Source of the DNA: Mumia sp050632745
GTDB taxonomy: Bacteria > Actinomycetota > Actinomycetes > Propionibacteriales > Nocardioidaceae
DNA length: 64,000 nt
Assembly (NCBI RefSeq): GCF_050632745.1
Contig: NZ_JBODSD010000002.1
Coordinates: 1,227,820 to 1,291,819, forward strand
Direction of reading: 5' to 3'
How positions within the stretch are numbered: position 1 is the first letter of the stretch; every line of letters starts with the position of its first letter. Positions 34,475 to 42,163 of this stretch are shown piece after piece. The notes beneath the pieces were generated by a model, which was not told the origin of the DNA, ran no database searches, and saw nothing but the letters and a program-made list of their open reading frames with translations. The translations under genes and the position numbers were made by a program.

Positions 34475-35176
34475 ATGACGATCTCCGGTGCACCTGTTCT
34501 CCTGCTCGGCGGTGCCGGGCTCCCCGCCTGGATCTGGGACGCGACGCGCGAGGCGCTCGCCCCCGCCCACGAGACCGTGGTCGCCTCCCGGCCCCACGGT
34601 CGTACGCCGAGCCTGGCCGACTACGTCGACGCCGCCCTCGCCTCCGCCCCGTGGGACCGGTTCGCCGTCGTCGCGCACTCGTCGGGCGGCGTCGTGGGCA
34701 GCGAGCTCGCGCGCCGCGCTCCCGACCGGGTCAGTGTCCTGGTCGGCGTGTGCGCCGTCGTCCCGGCCGCCGGAGGGTCGTTCGTCTCCTCGATGCCGTT
34801 CCCCCAGCGGCACCTGCTGAGCCTGGCGATGCGCGTCGCCGGCACCCGGCCGCCGGACGGCGCCATCCGCCGCGGTGTGGCGGCGGGGCTGGACGACGCC
34901 ACCGCCGAGCGGATCGTCTCGGAGTTCGTGCCCGAGTCGCCCGCGCTCTACCGGGACCGCGTCGGCACCGCCCCGCTCCGCCTGCCGGTCGGCTACGTCA
35001 CGACGACCCAGGACCGCGAGCTGTCGCCCGCCCTCCAGCGACGGCTGGCTGACAACCTCGGTACGCCGCGGCAGCGGAGCCTCGCGACCGGGCACCTGCC
35101 GATGCTGGAGGACGCGACGGAGCTCGCCAACGCGGTCACCGCGCTCCTCGACGAGCGGCGGTCTCAGCTCAGCTGA
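34475..35176 (+). CDS. alpha/beta hydrolase under WYL regulator control
   Basis: A 233-residue alpha/beta hydrolase. VLLLGGAGLPAWIWD is the oxyanion segment, VVAHSSGGVVG the nucleophile elbow, and ATGHLPMLED the catalytic His; VGYVTTTQDREL carries the acid. The pattern resembles small esterase or YafY-linked hydrolases of unknown substrate. Its end overlaps the serA end by 13 nt, and both proteins terminate in QLS. Divergent from the WYL regulator gene. Confidence 0.83.
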   Translation: MTISGAPVLLLGGAGLPAWIWDATREALAPAHETVVASRPHGRTPSLADYVDAALASAPWDRFAVVAHSSGGVVGSELARRAPDRVSVLVGVCAVVPAAGGSFVSSMPFPQRHLLSLAMRVAGTRPPDGAIRRGVAAGLDDATAERIVSEFVPESPALYRDRVGTAPLRLPVGYVTTTQDRELSPALQRRLADNLGTPRQRSLATGHLPMLEDATELANAVTALLDERRSQLS

Positions 35177-36432
35177 CGAAGACGGATGGTCTCCGGGAGC
35201 GTGCCGAGCGCCGTCAGCGTCTCCGGCTCGAGCTGCTTGTCGATGTCGGTGAGCACGTAGCCGATCTCGCCGCGCGTCCCGAGGGTCTGGCCCTCGATGT
35301 TGACGCCGTGCTCCCCGAGCACGACGTTGATCGCCGACAGGACCCCCGGCACGTTGTGGTGGATGTGCACCAGGCGGTGGTGGTCGCGGTACGACGGCAG
35401 CTGCAGGTGCGGCATGTTCGGGGAGAGGTCGGTCGAGCCCTCGGCGAGATAGGCGTGGAGCTTGCCCGCGACGAACTGGCCGATGTCCTGCTGCGCCTCC
35501 ATCGTCGACCCGCCGACGTGGGGCGTGAGGATGACGTTGGGCAGACCCCGCAGGTCGGACTCGAACGGATCGCCCTGCTTCTTGGGCTCCACCGGGAACA
35601 CGTCGACCGCGGCGCCCGCGATGTGGCCGGACTCGATGTGTGCCCGCAGCGCCACCGTGTCGACCAGGATGCCGCGCGAGAGGTTGAGGAACAGCGAGCG
35701 CGGCTTCATCCGCGCGAACTCCTGGGCGCCGAAGAGCCCGGCGTTGCCGGGGCGGCCGTCGACGTGGAGCGTCACGACGTCGACCGTCTCCAGCAGCTCG
35801 TGCAGGGTCGCGCAGCGCTTGGCGTTGCCGAGCGCGAGCTTGTCGGCGACGTCGAAGTAGTAGACCTGCATGCCCAGCGCCTCGGCGATCACCGAGAGCT
35901 GGCTGCCGATGTTGCCGTAGCCGACGATGCCGAGCTTGCGGCCGCGGATCTCGTGGCTGCCCTGCGCGGACTTGTTCCAGATGCCCGCGTGCATGTCGTT
36001 GGTCTTCTCGTTGAGCCGGCGAGCGAGCGAGATGATCTCGCCGATCGCGAGCTCGACCACCGAGCGCGTGTTGGAGTACGGCGCGTTGAAGACCGCGACG
36101 CCGCGCGCCGCCGCCGCCTTGAGGTCGATCTGGTTGGTGCCGATGCAGAACGCGCCGATCGAGAGCAGGTCGGGCGCGTTGTCGAGCACGCGCTCGGTGA
36201 CGTAGGTCGTCGAGCGGATGCCCAGCAGGTGCACGCCCTGGACGGCCTCGATCAGCTCGTCCTCGCCGAGGGCGCCCTTGCGGGTCTCGACCTGGTGACC
36301 CTGGGCGCGGAGGAGCTCGGCACCGTCGGCGTGGATGTTCTCCAGCAGCAGGACGCGGATGTCGCCGTCGTCGAGCCGCGGCGTGGTCACGGGAAGGTCA
36401 GCATTCATGGTGTACAGCGTCTGTGTCGTCAC
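35164..36432 (-). CDS. serA: D-3-phosphoglycerate dehydrogenase
   Basis: NAD-dependent first enzyme of serine synthesis, of the E. coli type (422 residues; E. coli 410). Substrate domain with SIGAFCIGTNQIDL, NAD motif GIVGYGNIGSQLSVIAEALG, catalytic Arg in LSRGILVD, Glu in DVFPVEP, His in LTPHVGGST, and a C-terminal ACT domain (about 345-422, HHNVPGVLSAIN) for serine feedback. Start GTG was preferred because AGGAGG lies 9 nt upstream; the ATG eight codons later (MNADLP) has no ribosome site. Confidence 0.92.
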   Translation of the reverse strand: MTTQTLYTMNADLPVTTPRLDDGDIRVLLLENIHADGAELLRAQGHQVETRKGALGEDELIEAVQGVHLLGIRSTTYVTERVLDNAPDLLSIGAFCIGTNQIDLKAAAARGVAVFNAPYSNTRSVVELAIGEIISLARRLNEKTNDMHAGIWNKSAQGSHEIRGRKLGIVGYGNIGSQLSVIAEALGMQVYYFDVADKLALGNAKRCATLHELLETVDVVTLHVDGRPGNAGLFGAQEFARMKPRSLFLNLSRGILVDTVALRAHIESGHIAGAAVDVFPVEPKKQGDPFESDLRGLPNVILTPHVGGSTMEAQQDIGQFVAGKLHAYLAEGSTDLSPNMPHLQLPSYRDHHRLVHIHHNVPGVLSAINVVLGEHGVNIEGQTLGTRGEIGYVLTDIDKQLEPETLTALGTLPETIRLRQLS

Positions 36433-36617
36433 AGGGACACGCCTCCTGGTCAGGTCGGTCCACCCGGGGGTGGCGGTCGACCCAGGGCCCAGGCGTACGG
36501 TCCCGCGGTCTTTGGCTGGTGTGCCGCTCCCTGGTGGTCGTCCCACCTGAACGCCAGTCGCGACCCGACCAGTGTAGGTCGTCGGGTCGCACGGGCCGAA
36601 CGCGTTCCACGGATCGA

Positions 36618-36643
36618 CCCGGCCGGCACGGGTGCCGGCCGGG
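36618..36643. terminator. strong hairpin downstream of PaaI-type thioesterase gene
   Basis: A perfect 11-bp stem, CCCGGCCGGCA and TGCCGGCCGGG, with loop CGGG. Lies 25 nt after the minus-strand thioesterase stop and about 185 bp upstream of serA. The rest of the 235-bp gap between these genes shows no further structure I can name. Confidence 0.8.
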
Positions 36644-36667
36644 AGGCCCGTCAGGTGAGGACGTGGG

Positions 36668-37108
36668 TCAGGAGGCGTCGTCGTCGAGCAGCGCGAGGAA
36701 CTCCGCGGGCGGCGTGCCCGGGATGTGCGCGAGGCGGACCTGCCCGCGCGAGACGAGCTTGCCCTCCGCGTTGGTCGTGCTCATCTCCCACAGCTGCGTC
36801 GTACGCCCGCGGTGGATCGGCGTCGCGACGGTCCGCAGGGTCTCCCCCTCGCGCGCCTGACGGAGGAAGTCGGTGTTGTTGTTGACGCCGACGACCAGGC
36901 CCTTGTCGCGGAGCCAGGCCTGCGCGGCCATGCTGGCGGCGCTCTCGTTCACGGCGCAGTGCACCCCGCCGTGGACGATGCCGAACGGCTGCAGGTGCTG
37001 CGGGCCCACCGTCCACTCGACGGCGGCGTGGTCGCCCGACAGCTCGACAAAGCGGAAGCCGAGGGTGCCGCCGAGCCCGGTCTCGGACATGGTCGTTGCA
37101 TCAGTCAC
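36668..37108 (-). CDS. PaaI-family hotdog-fold thioesterase
   Basis: A 146-residue acyl-CoA thioesterase of the PaaI/hotdog family: LQPFGIVHGGVHCAVNESAAS is the catalytic loop and helix, VGVNNNTDFLRQAREGETL the central strand, and a terminal strand GRTTQLWEMSTTNAEGKLVSRGQVRLA. It releases CoA from small or aromatic acyl-CoA; substrate unknown. GTG start; an ATG six codons in (MSETG) is possible. Divergent from csoR, with 60 bp between. Confidence 0.85.
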   Translation of the reverse strand: MTDATTMSETGLGGTLGFRFVELSGDHAAVEWTVGPQHLQPFGIVHGGVHCAVNESAASMAAQAWLRDKGLVVGVNNNTDFLRQAREGETLRTVATPIHRGRTTQLWEMSTTNAEGKLVSRGQVRLAHIPGTPPAEFLALLDDDAS

Positions 37109-37132
37109 ATGTCGAGTGTGCCCGGAAGGGGC

Positions 37133-37161
37133 TTGAACTTGATACCCCCTAGGGGTATGGT
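37133..37161 (+). promoter_or_regulatory. csoR promoter with CsoR operator in its spacer
   Basis: TTGAAC (37133-37138), a 17-nt spacer and TATGGT (37156-37161) form a well-spaced promoter. The spacer and -10 contain ATACCCC-CTA-GGGGTAT (37142-37158), the A/T-flanked G-tract palindrome typical of CsoR/RcnR-family operators. The csoR ATG lies 7 nt after the -10. Confidence 0.82.
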
Positions 37162-37168
37162 CTGACGC

Positions 37169-37459
37169 ATGGACACCCACGCACCCGGATACAGCGCCGA
37201 CAAGGCCGCGGTCCTCAAGCGTCTCCGGCGCATCGAGGGCCAGGTCCGCGGCCTCCAGCGGATGGTCGAGGAGGACACCTACTGCATCGACGTCCTCACC
37301 CAGGTCTCCGCCGCGACCAAGGCGCTCGAGTCCGTGGCGCTCTCGCTCCTCGACGAGCACCTCGCCCACTGCGTCCACGACGCGATCGCCTCGGGCGAGG
37401 GCGCCGAGGACAAGATCGCCGAGGCCTCGGCCGCGATCGCGCGCCTCGTGCGCTCCTGA
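37169..37459 (+). CDS. csoR: copper-sensing repressor CsoR
   Basis: All-helical metal sensor of 96 residues that leaves DNA when Cu(I) binds. The copper ligands are Cys39, His64 and Cys68, the CsoR spacing (DTYCID and EHLAHCV). VLKRLRRIEGQVRGLQRMVEE is the DNA-binding helix region, at residues 15-35. It is first in csoR-copZ-copA and lies directly behind its own operator. The mRNA is probably leaderless. Confidence 0.95.
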   Translation: MDTHAPGYSADKAAVLKRLRRIEGQVRGLQRMVEEDTYCIDVLTQVSAATKALESVALSLLDEHLAHCVHDAIASGEGAEDKIAEASAAIARLVRS

Positions 37460-37500
37460 CGCGAGGCGGGCCCGGTCGCCGGCCGAGCTCCGTCCAGACG

Positions 37501-37517
37501 ATACCCCTACCCCGTAC
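37501..37517 (+). promoter_or_regulatory. possible second CsoR-like site before copZ
   Basis: ATACCCCTACCCCGTAC resembles half of the csoR operator (ATACCCC) followed by a degenerate second half. It lies in the 82-bp gap before copZ, where a separate promoter could exist. Confidence 0.35.
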
Positions 37518-37541
37518 CCGTAACTGATGAAGGAGACCCTC

Positions 37542-37760
37542 ATGAAGAAGACCTACACCGTCACCGGGATGACCTGCGGCCACTGCGCCGGTGCCGTCAC
37601 CGAGGAGATCAGCGCGCTCGAGGGTGTCGAGTCGGTCGAGGTCGACCTGGTTGCCGGTGGCGCGTCGTCGGTCCACGTCACGAGCGCGGGCACCCTCGAC
37701 GACGCGGCCGTCGCCGCAGCGGTCGACGAGGCAGGGAACTACCAGGTCGTGGAGTCGTGA
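37542..37760 (+). CDS. copZ: copper chaperone CopZ
   Basis: A 72-residue heavy-metal-associated domain with the Cu(I) motif GMTCGHCAGAV near the N-terminus, expected to carry copper to CopA and CsoR. The second of two in-frame ATGs was chosen because AAGGAGA is 6 nt before it; the first (37527) would add MKETL. Its stop overlaps the copA GTG. Confidence 0.93.
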   Translation: MKKTYTVTGMTCGHCAGAVTEEISALEGVESVEVDLVAGGASSVHVTSAGTLDDAAVAAAVDEAGNYQVVES

Positions 37761-40024
37761 CAGTCTCGGCCGACGGGATCACCGGCGCGCCCGAGGAGAC
37801 GTACGAGCTCGAGATCGGCGGCATGACCTGCGCGTCGTGCGCGGCCCGCGTCGAGAAGAAGCTCAACAAGCTCGAGGGCGTCGAGGCCACCGTCAACTTC
37901 GCCACGGAGCGGGCGTACGTCTCCGCTCCCGCGTTCGTCGACGTCGCCGAGCTGGTGGCGACGGTGGAGAAGACGGGCTACACCGCCGAGCCCGTCTCCA
38001 CGGGACCCGACAAGGCTGGGCCGGAGTCTGCTGCGACGGGGGACGCAGCAGGCTCCGGCCCAGAGGACGACCCCGAGCTGGTGTCGCTCCGGCAGCGGCT
38101 CGTCGTCTCGGCCGCCCTGGCGCTCCCGGTCCTCGTGCTCGCGATGGTCCCCGCCTGGCAGTTCACGAACTGGCAGTGGCTGTCGCTCACGCTGGCGGCA
38201 CCCGTCGCGGTGTGGGGCGCCTGGCCGTTCCACCGTGCGGCGTGGATCAACGCGCGCCACGGCGCGGCCACGATGGACACCCTGATCTCGCTCGGCGTCA
38301 CCGCCGCGTTCGCGTGGTCGGTGTACGCCCTCTTCTGGGGCGACGCCGGGATGCCCGGCATGACGATGGAGCTGACCTGGTTCGCCCAGGGCTCGGGGGC
38401 GGAGGAGATCTACCTCGAGGTCGCGAGCGTCGTGACGGTCTTCCTCCTGCTCGGGCGCTACCTCGAGCAGCGCGCCAAGCGGGAGTCCGGTGCCGCGCTG
38501 CGCGCCCTGCTGTCGATGGGGGCGAAGGACGTCACCGTGGTCCGCGACGGGCGCGAGGTCTCGGTGCCGGTGAGCGAGCTCGGCGTCGGCGACACCTTCG
38601 TCGTCCGCCCCGGCGAGAAGGTCGCCACGGACGGAGAGGTCGTGTCCGGACGGGCGTCGGTCGACGCCTCGATGCTGACCGGCGAGAGCGTGCCGGTCGA
38701 GACCGGACCCGGAGATCGCGTCGTCGGCGGCACCGTCGCCGCGGGAGGCCGGCTCGTGGTCCGCGCGACCGCCGTCGGCGAGGGCACCCAGCTGGCGCAG
38801 ATGGCGCGGCTGGTGGAGCGCGCGCAGAGCGGCAAGGCCCCGGTGCAGCGGCTCGCGGACCGCGTCTCGTCGGTCTTCGTCCCGGTCGTCCTGGTGCTCG
38901 CCCTGGCCACGCTGGTCGGCTGGCTGCTCCTCGGCGGGACGGCCACCGAGGCGTTCGGCGCCGCGGTCGCGGTGCTCATCATCGCCTGCCCGTGCGCACT
39001 CGGACTCGCGACCCCGACGGCTCTGCTCGCCGGCACCGGCCGCGGCGCACAGCAGGGCATCCTCGTGAAGGGCCCGGAGATCCTCGAGTCCACCCGCCGC
39101 GTCGACACGGTCGTCCTCGACAAGACCGGCACGGTGACCGAGGGCGCGATGCACGTCGCCGACGTCGTGGCGGTCGACGGCTACGACCGCGACGAGGTGC
39201 TGCGGATGGCCGGCGCGGTCGAGGCCGCCTCGGAGCACCCGCTGGCTCGGGCGATCACGGCCGCGGCGCGCGAGACGCACGGCGACGTCCCGCTCCCCGA
39301 GGTGCACGACTTCACCACGACCACCGGTCTCGGGGTGCGCGGGAGCGTGGACGGGCACGACGTCCTCGCGGGCCGGATGCCCTGGCTCGTCGAGCAGGGC
39401 GTCGAGGCCGCCGGCGAGCTCGCCGACGTCGACCCCGCAACCACCCCGGTCCACGTCGCCGTGGACGGAAGGGTCGTGGGCGTCGTGGCGCTCGCCGACC
39501 GGGTCAAGCCGACCTCGGCCGACGCCGTACGCCGCCTCCGCGAGCTGGGCCTCTCTCCGGTCCTCCTCACCGGCGACCGCCGTTCGGTCGCCGAGGCGGT
39601 GGCCCGCGAGGTGGGGATCACCGAGGTCGTCGCCGAGGTGATGCCCGCGGACAAGGCGGCCGTGGTCGCCGACCTGCAGGCGCAGGGCCGTACGGTCGCG
39701 ATGGTGGGCGACGGCGTCAACGACGCTCCGGCGCTCGCCGCCGCCGACCTCGGCATCGCGATGGGCACCGGGACCGACGTGGCGATCGAGGCGTCCGACC
39801 TCACCCTGGTCCGCGGCGACCTCGGGCTCGCGCCGCGCGCGATCGAGCTCTCGCGCCGGACGCTGCGCACGATCAAGCAGAACCTCGGGTGGGCGTTCGG
39901 CTACAACGTCGCCGCGATCCCGCTCGCGGCGGCGGGATTCCTCAACCCGCTGATCGCCGGTGCCGCGATGGCCGCGAGCTCGGTCCTCGTCGTCACGAAC
40001 TCCCTGCGTCTACGTCGCCTCTGA
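37757..40024 (+). CDS. copA: copper-exporting P1B-type ATPase CopA
   Basis: Membrane pump of 755 residues expelling Cu(I). One N-terminal metal-binding domain (GGMTCASC, Cys25/28), a Pro/Gly-rich linker, then the P-type core: actuator TGES (MLTGESVPVE), membrane metal site CPC in IIACPCALGLATP, phosphorylated Asp455 in DKTGTVTEG, P1B-specific EHPLARA, and GDGVNDAPAL. Translationally coupled to copZ through GTGA. Ends at a long hairpin shared with the convergent regulator gene. Confidence 0.96.
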   Translation: MTVSADGITGAPEETYELEIGGMTCASCAARVEKKLNKLEGVEATVNFATERAYVSAPAFVDVAELVATVEKTGYTAEPVSTGPDKAGPESAATGDAAGSGPEDDPELVSLRQRLVVSAALALPVLVLAMVPAWQFTNWQWLSLTLAAPVAVWGAWPFHRAAWINARHGAATMDTLISLGVTAAFAWSVYALFWGDAGMPGMTMELTWFAQGSGAEEIYLEVASVVTVFLLLGRYLEQRAKRESGAALRALLSMGAKDVTVVRDGREVSVPVSELGVGDTFVVRPGEKVATDGEVVSGRASVDASMLTGESVPVETGPGDRVVGGTVAAGGRLVVRATAVGEGTQLAQMARLVERAQSGKAPVQRLADRVSSVFVPVVLVLALATLVGWLLLGGTATEAFGAAVAVLIIACPCALGLATPTALLAGTGRGAQQGILVKGPEILESTRRVDTVVLDKTGTVTEGAMHVADVVAVDGYDRDEVLRMAGAVEAASEHPLARAITAAARETHGDVPLPEVHDFTTTTGLGVRGSVDGHDVLAGRMPWLVEQGVEAAGELADVDPATTPVHVAVDGRVVGVVALADRVKPTSADAVRRLRELGLSPVLLTGDRRSVAEAVAREVGITEVVAEVMPADKAAVVADLQAQGRTVAMVGDGVNDAPALAAADLGIAMGTGTDVAIEASDLTLVRGDLGLAPRAIELSRRTLRTIKQNLGWAFGYNVAAIPLAAAGFLNPLIAGAAMAASSVLVVTNSLRLRRL

Positions 40025-40077
40025 CGCATGCTCCCGTCCTCTCGGGCTCCCCGAGAGGGCGGGAGCCGGCTGCGTCA
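40022..40077. terminator. long bidirectional hairpin containing both convergent stop codons
   Basis: Inner stem GCTCCCG-T-CCTCTCGGG (40030-40046) pairs with CCCGAGAGG-G-CGGGAGC (40050-40066) around a 3-nt loop. The outer stem TGACGCA (40022-40028) and TGCGTCA (40071-40077) contains the TGA of copA and, on the other strand, the TGA of the GlxA-type gene. Confidence 0.88.
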
Positions 40078-41040
40078 CGCCAGCGCGAAGGTCCTGCGGT
40101 ACTCCCCCGGGGTCACGCCGACGAGCCGGCGGAAGTGGTGACGCAGGAGCGTCGCGGAGGAGAACCCGCACCGGTGCGCGACGTGGTCGACGTCGAGGTC
40201 GGTCGACTCCAGGAGCGCGCGGGCCCGCAGGATGCGCTGCTGCGCGAGCCACTGGATCGGGGTCGTGCCCGTCTCGGCGTTGAACCGGCGGGCGAACGTG
40301 CGCGGGGACATGCCCGCCAGCTCCGCGAGCCGGGAGACCGGCTGCTGCTCCTCGAGGTGCTCCACCATCCAGTCGAGCACCTCGGCGAACATGTCGTCGC
40401 TGCACTCCGGCACCGGGTGGTCGATGAACTGCCGCTGCCCGCCGTCGCGCTGCGGCGGGACGACCATGCGACGCGCGATGGCGTTGGCTGCCTGGCTCCC
40501 GATCTCGCGCCGGACGAGATGGAGCGCGGCGTCGATGCCGGCCGCGGTGCCGGCGCTCGTGACGATGTCGCCGTCGTCGACGAAGAGGACGTCCTCGTTG
40601 ACCTCGGCGACCGGGAAGGTCTCGCGCAGCAGGGCGGCGTGCCGCCAGTGGGTCGTGCAGGGTCGCCCGTCGAGCAGGCCGGCCTCGCCGAGGATGAAGG
40701 CGCCGCTGCAGAGGCTGAGCATCGTGGCTCCGGACGCGTGCGCGGCTCGCAACGCGCCGATGATCTCGGTCTCGATCGGCTCCAGGATCTCCCCGGTCCG
40801 GCGCCACGACGGCACGACGGCGACGAGGTCGGCGCCCTCCAGGCCGTCGAGCCCGTACTCGGGCACGAGCGAGCCGCCGACCGAGAGGCGCACGGGTCGC
40901 CCGGCCTCCGGTCCGCAGATGCGGAAGTCGAAGGACGGCACGCCGTCCTCGGTCCGGTCGATCCCGAACACCTCGCAGACCACGCCCAGCTCGAAGGCCG
41001 CGACGTCGTCCATCACAAGGGCTGCGACGGTCTTGATCAT
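40075..41040 (-). CDS. GlxA-family AraC-type transcriptional regulator
   Basis: A 321-residue regulator: N-terminal DJ-1/PfpI-like domain (1-190) with elbow Cys in LSLCSGAFILGEAGLLDG and the RPCTTHW motif, and C-terminal AraC double helix-turn-helix (about 220-318: LAELAGMSPRTFARRF, VDHVAHRCGFSSATLLRHHF). The ligand of such regulators is generally unknown. The ATG was chosen because a good minus-strand promoter, TTGACC-N17-TAGCGT (41076-41048), puts the transcript start at this codon. Its promoter carries one copy of a 19-bp direct repeat; the other copy precedes the 45-residue ORF facing it. Confidence 0.9.
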   Translation of the reverse strand: MIKTVAALVMDDVAAFELGVVCEVFGIDRTEDGVPSFDFRICGPEAGRPVRLSVGGSLVPEYGLDGLEGADLVAVVPSWRRTGEILEPIETEIIGALRAAHASGATMLSLCSGAFILGEAGLLDGRPCTTHWRHAALLRETFPVAEVNEDVLFVDDGDIVTSAGTAAGIDAALHLVRREIGSQAANAIARRMVVPPQRDGGQRQFIDHPVPECSDDMFAEVLDWMVEHLEEQQPVSRLAELAGMSPRTFARRFNAETGTTPIQWLAQQRILRARALLESTDLDVDHVAHRCGFSSATLLRHHFRRLVGVTPGEYRRTFALA

Positions 41041-41047
41041 GCGGCCC

Positions 41048-41113
41048 ACGCTACGTGGCAGGATCTATTCGGTCAATGGCTTTCCCGCCACTTTTGGCAG
41101 GATCTCATCGGTC
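41048..41113. promoter_or_regulatory. divergent promoter with 19-bp direct repeat
   Basis: TGGCAGGATCTATTCGGTC (41056-41074) and TGGCAGGATCTCATCGGTC (41095-41113) match at 17 of 19 positions and are 39 bp apart. The first covers the spacer and -35 of the minus-strand regulator promoter (TTGACC-N17-TAGCGT). The second begins at a TTGGCA that could be the -35 for the rightward small ORF. Probable binding sites of the GlxA-type regulator. Confidence 0.6.
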
Positions 41114-41127
41114 GCACACTGATTGCC

Positions 41128-41265
41128 ATGAGGTATTTGAAGTGGTCCAAGAGCAGCAGCACCCCGCGATTCCCGGCCTTCCGGGTCGGCAACGGCAACC
41201 GCGACAGCCAGCGCATGAGCGCCGAGCTCGCCGCCATCCGGTCGCACAGCGACGTCACCCGCTGA
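41128..41265 (+). CDS. 45-residue microprotein of unknown function
   Basis: A short basic peptide starting MRYLKWSK, with a Ser-rich stretch, PRFPAFRVGNGNRDSQR, and an amphipathic end MSAELAAIRSHSDVTR. No family recognised. Evidence for coding is strong for its size: 43 of 45 codons end in G or C, the exceptions being TAT and CGA, although positions 1 and 2 are less GC-rich. No Shine-Dalgarno is seen; the ATG lies 14 nt after the second copy of the direct repeat, so initiation may be leaderless. It faces the GlxA-type regulator gene and precedes the NmrA-like gene by 49 nt. Likely a regulated target of that regulator (inference). Confidence 0.6.
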   Translation: MRYLKWSKSSSTPRFPAFRVGNGNRDSQRMSAELAAIRSHSDVTR

Positions 41266-41314
41266 GCGGTCACGACGGTCGGTCGCGCGCGTCCCGGCGT
41301 GCCACGATCGGGGC

Positions 41315-42163
41315 ATGAGCACCCTGATCGGCATCACCGGAGCGACCGGGCAGATCGGCAGCGCGACCGCGCGCCATCTCGCCGACGCCGGGTACGCGAC
41401 GCGGCTCGTCGTCCGTGACGCCGCACGCGCGCCCCGCCTGCCCCGCTCGGAGGTCGCGGTGGCCTCGTACGACGACGCGGGCGCGTGCCGGACGGCGTAC
41501 GACGGGATCGACACGCTCTTCCTCGTGTCGGCGACCGAGTCCGCAGACCGGGTCACGCAGCACCGCACCGCGGTCGACGCCGCGGTCGCCGCAGGAGTGC
41601 GTCAGGTCGTCTACCTGTCGTTCGCCGGCGCCGGCCCCGACGCGACCTTCACCCTCGCCCGCGACCACGGAGCGACCGAGGAGCACGTCAAAGCCACCCC
41701 GCTCGCGTGGACGTTCCTGCGCGACAACCTCTACACCGACGCGATCCGGACGATGTTCGGGGAGGACGGTGCGATCCGCGGGCCCGCCGGTCAGGGCAAG
41801 GTCGCCTCCGTGGCCCAGGCCGACGTCGCCGAGGTCGCGGCCCGGGTGCTCGGCGACCCGACCGCGCACGCCGGGGCGGCCTACGAGCTGACCGGTCCCG
41901 CAGCCCTCACCCTGACCGAGATCGCGGCCCTGCTGACGGAGGCGACGGGGACGCCGCACCGCTACGTCGAGGAGACGATCGCGGAGGCGCACGCGAGCCG
42001 TGCGCACTACGGCGCCCCCGACTGGATGGTCGAGGCGTGGATCAGCACCTACACGGCGATCCGTGACGGCGAGCTCGACCGCGTGAGCTCCGACATCCCG
42101 GAGCTGCTGGGGCGTCCCGCCCTGTCGGTCGCCGAGGTGTTCAGCGGGCGGCGCGCAGGATGA
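41315..42163 (+). CDS. NmrA-like NAD(P)-binding oxidoreductase
   Basis: Atypical short-chain dehydrogenase of 282 residues, NmrA/QorB group: dinucleotide motif GITGATGQIGSATARHL at the start, VVYLSFAGAGPDATF, and WTFLRDNLYTDAI in place of a classic YxxxK site. Relatives act as NAD(P)H:quinone reductases or redox sensors. CACGAT lies about 8 nt before the ATG and no ribosome site is seen. The C-terminal 23 nt overlap the convergent hydrolase gene. Confidence 0.87.
   Translation: MSTLIGITGATGQIGSATARHLADAGYATRLVVRDAARAPRLPRSEVAVASYDDAGACRTAYDGIDTLFLVSATESADRVTQHRTAVDAAVAAGVRQVVYLSFAGAGPDATFTLARDHGATEEHVKATPLAWTFLRDNLYTDAIRTMFGEDGAIRGPAGQGKVASVAQADVAEVAARVLGDPTAHAGAAYELTGPAALTLTEIAALLTEATGTPHRYVEETIAEAHASRAHYGAPDWMVEAWISTYTAIRDGELDRVSSDIPELLGRPALSVAEVFSGRRAG

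Noticed and set aside
36433..36617. T-box or serine-responsive leader before serA
   Set aside because: No T-box core or ordered stems seen; the region has a normal AGGAGG ribosome site and no recognisable leader structure.
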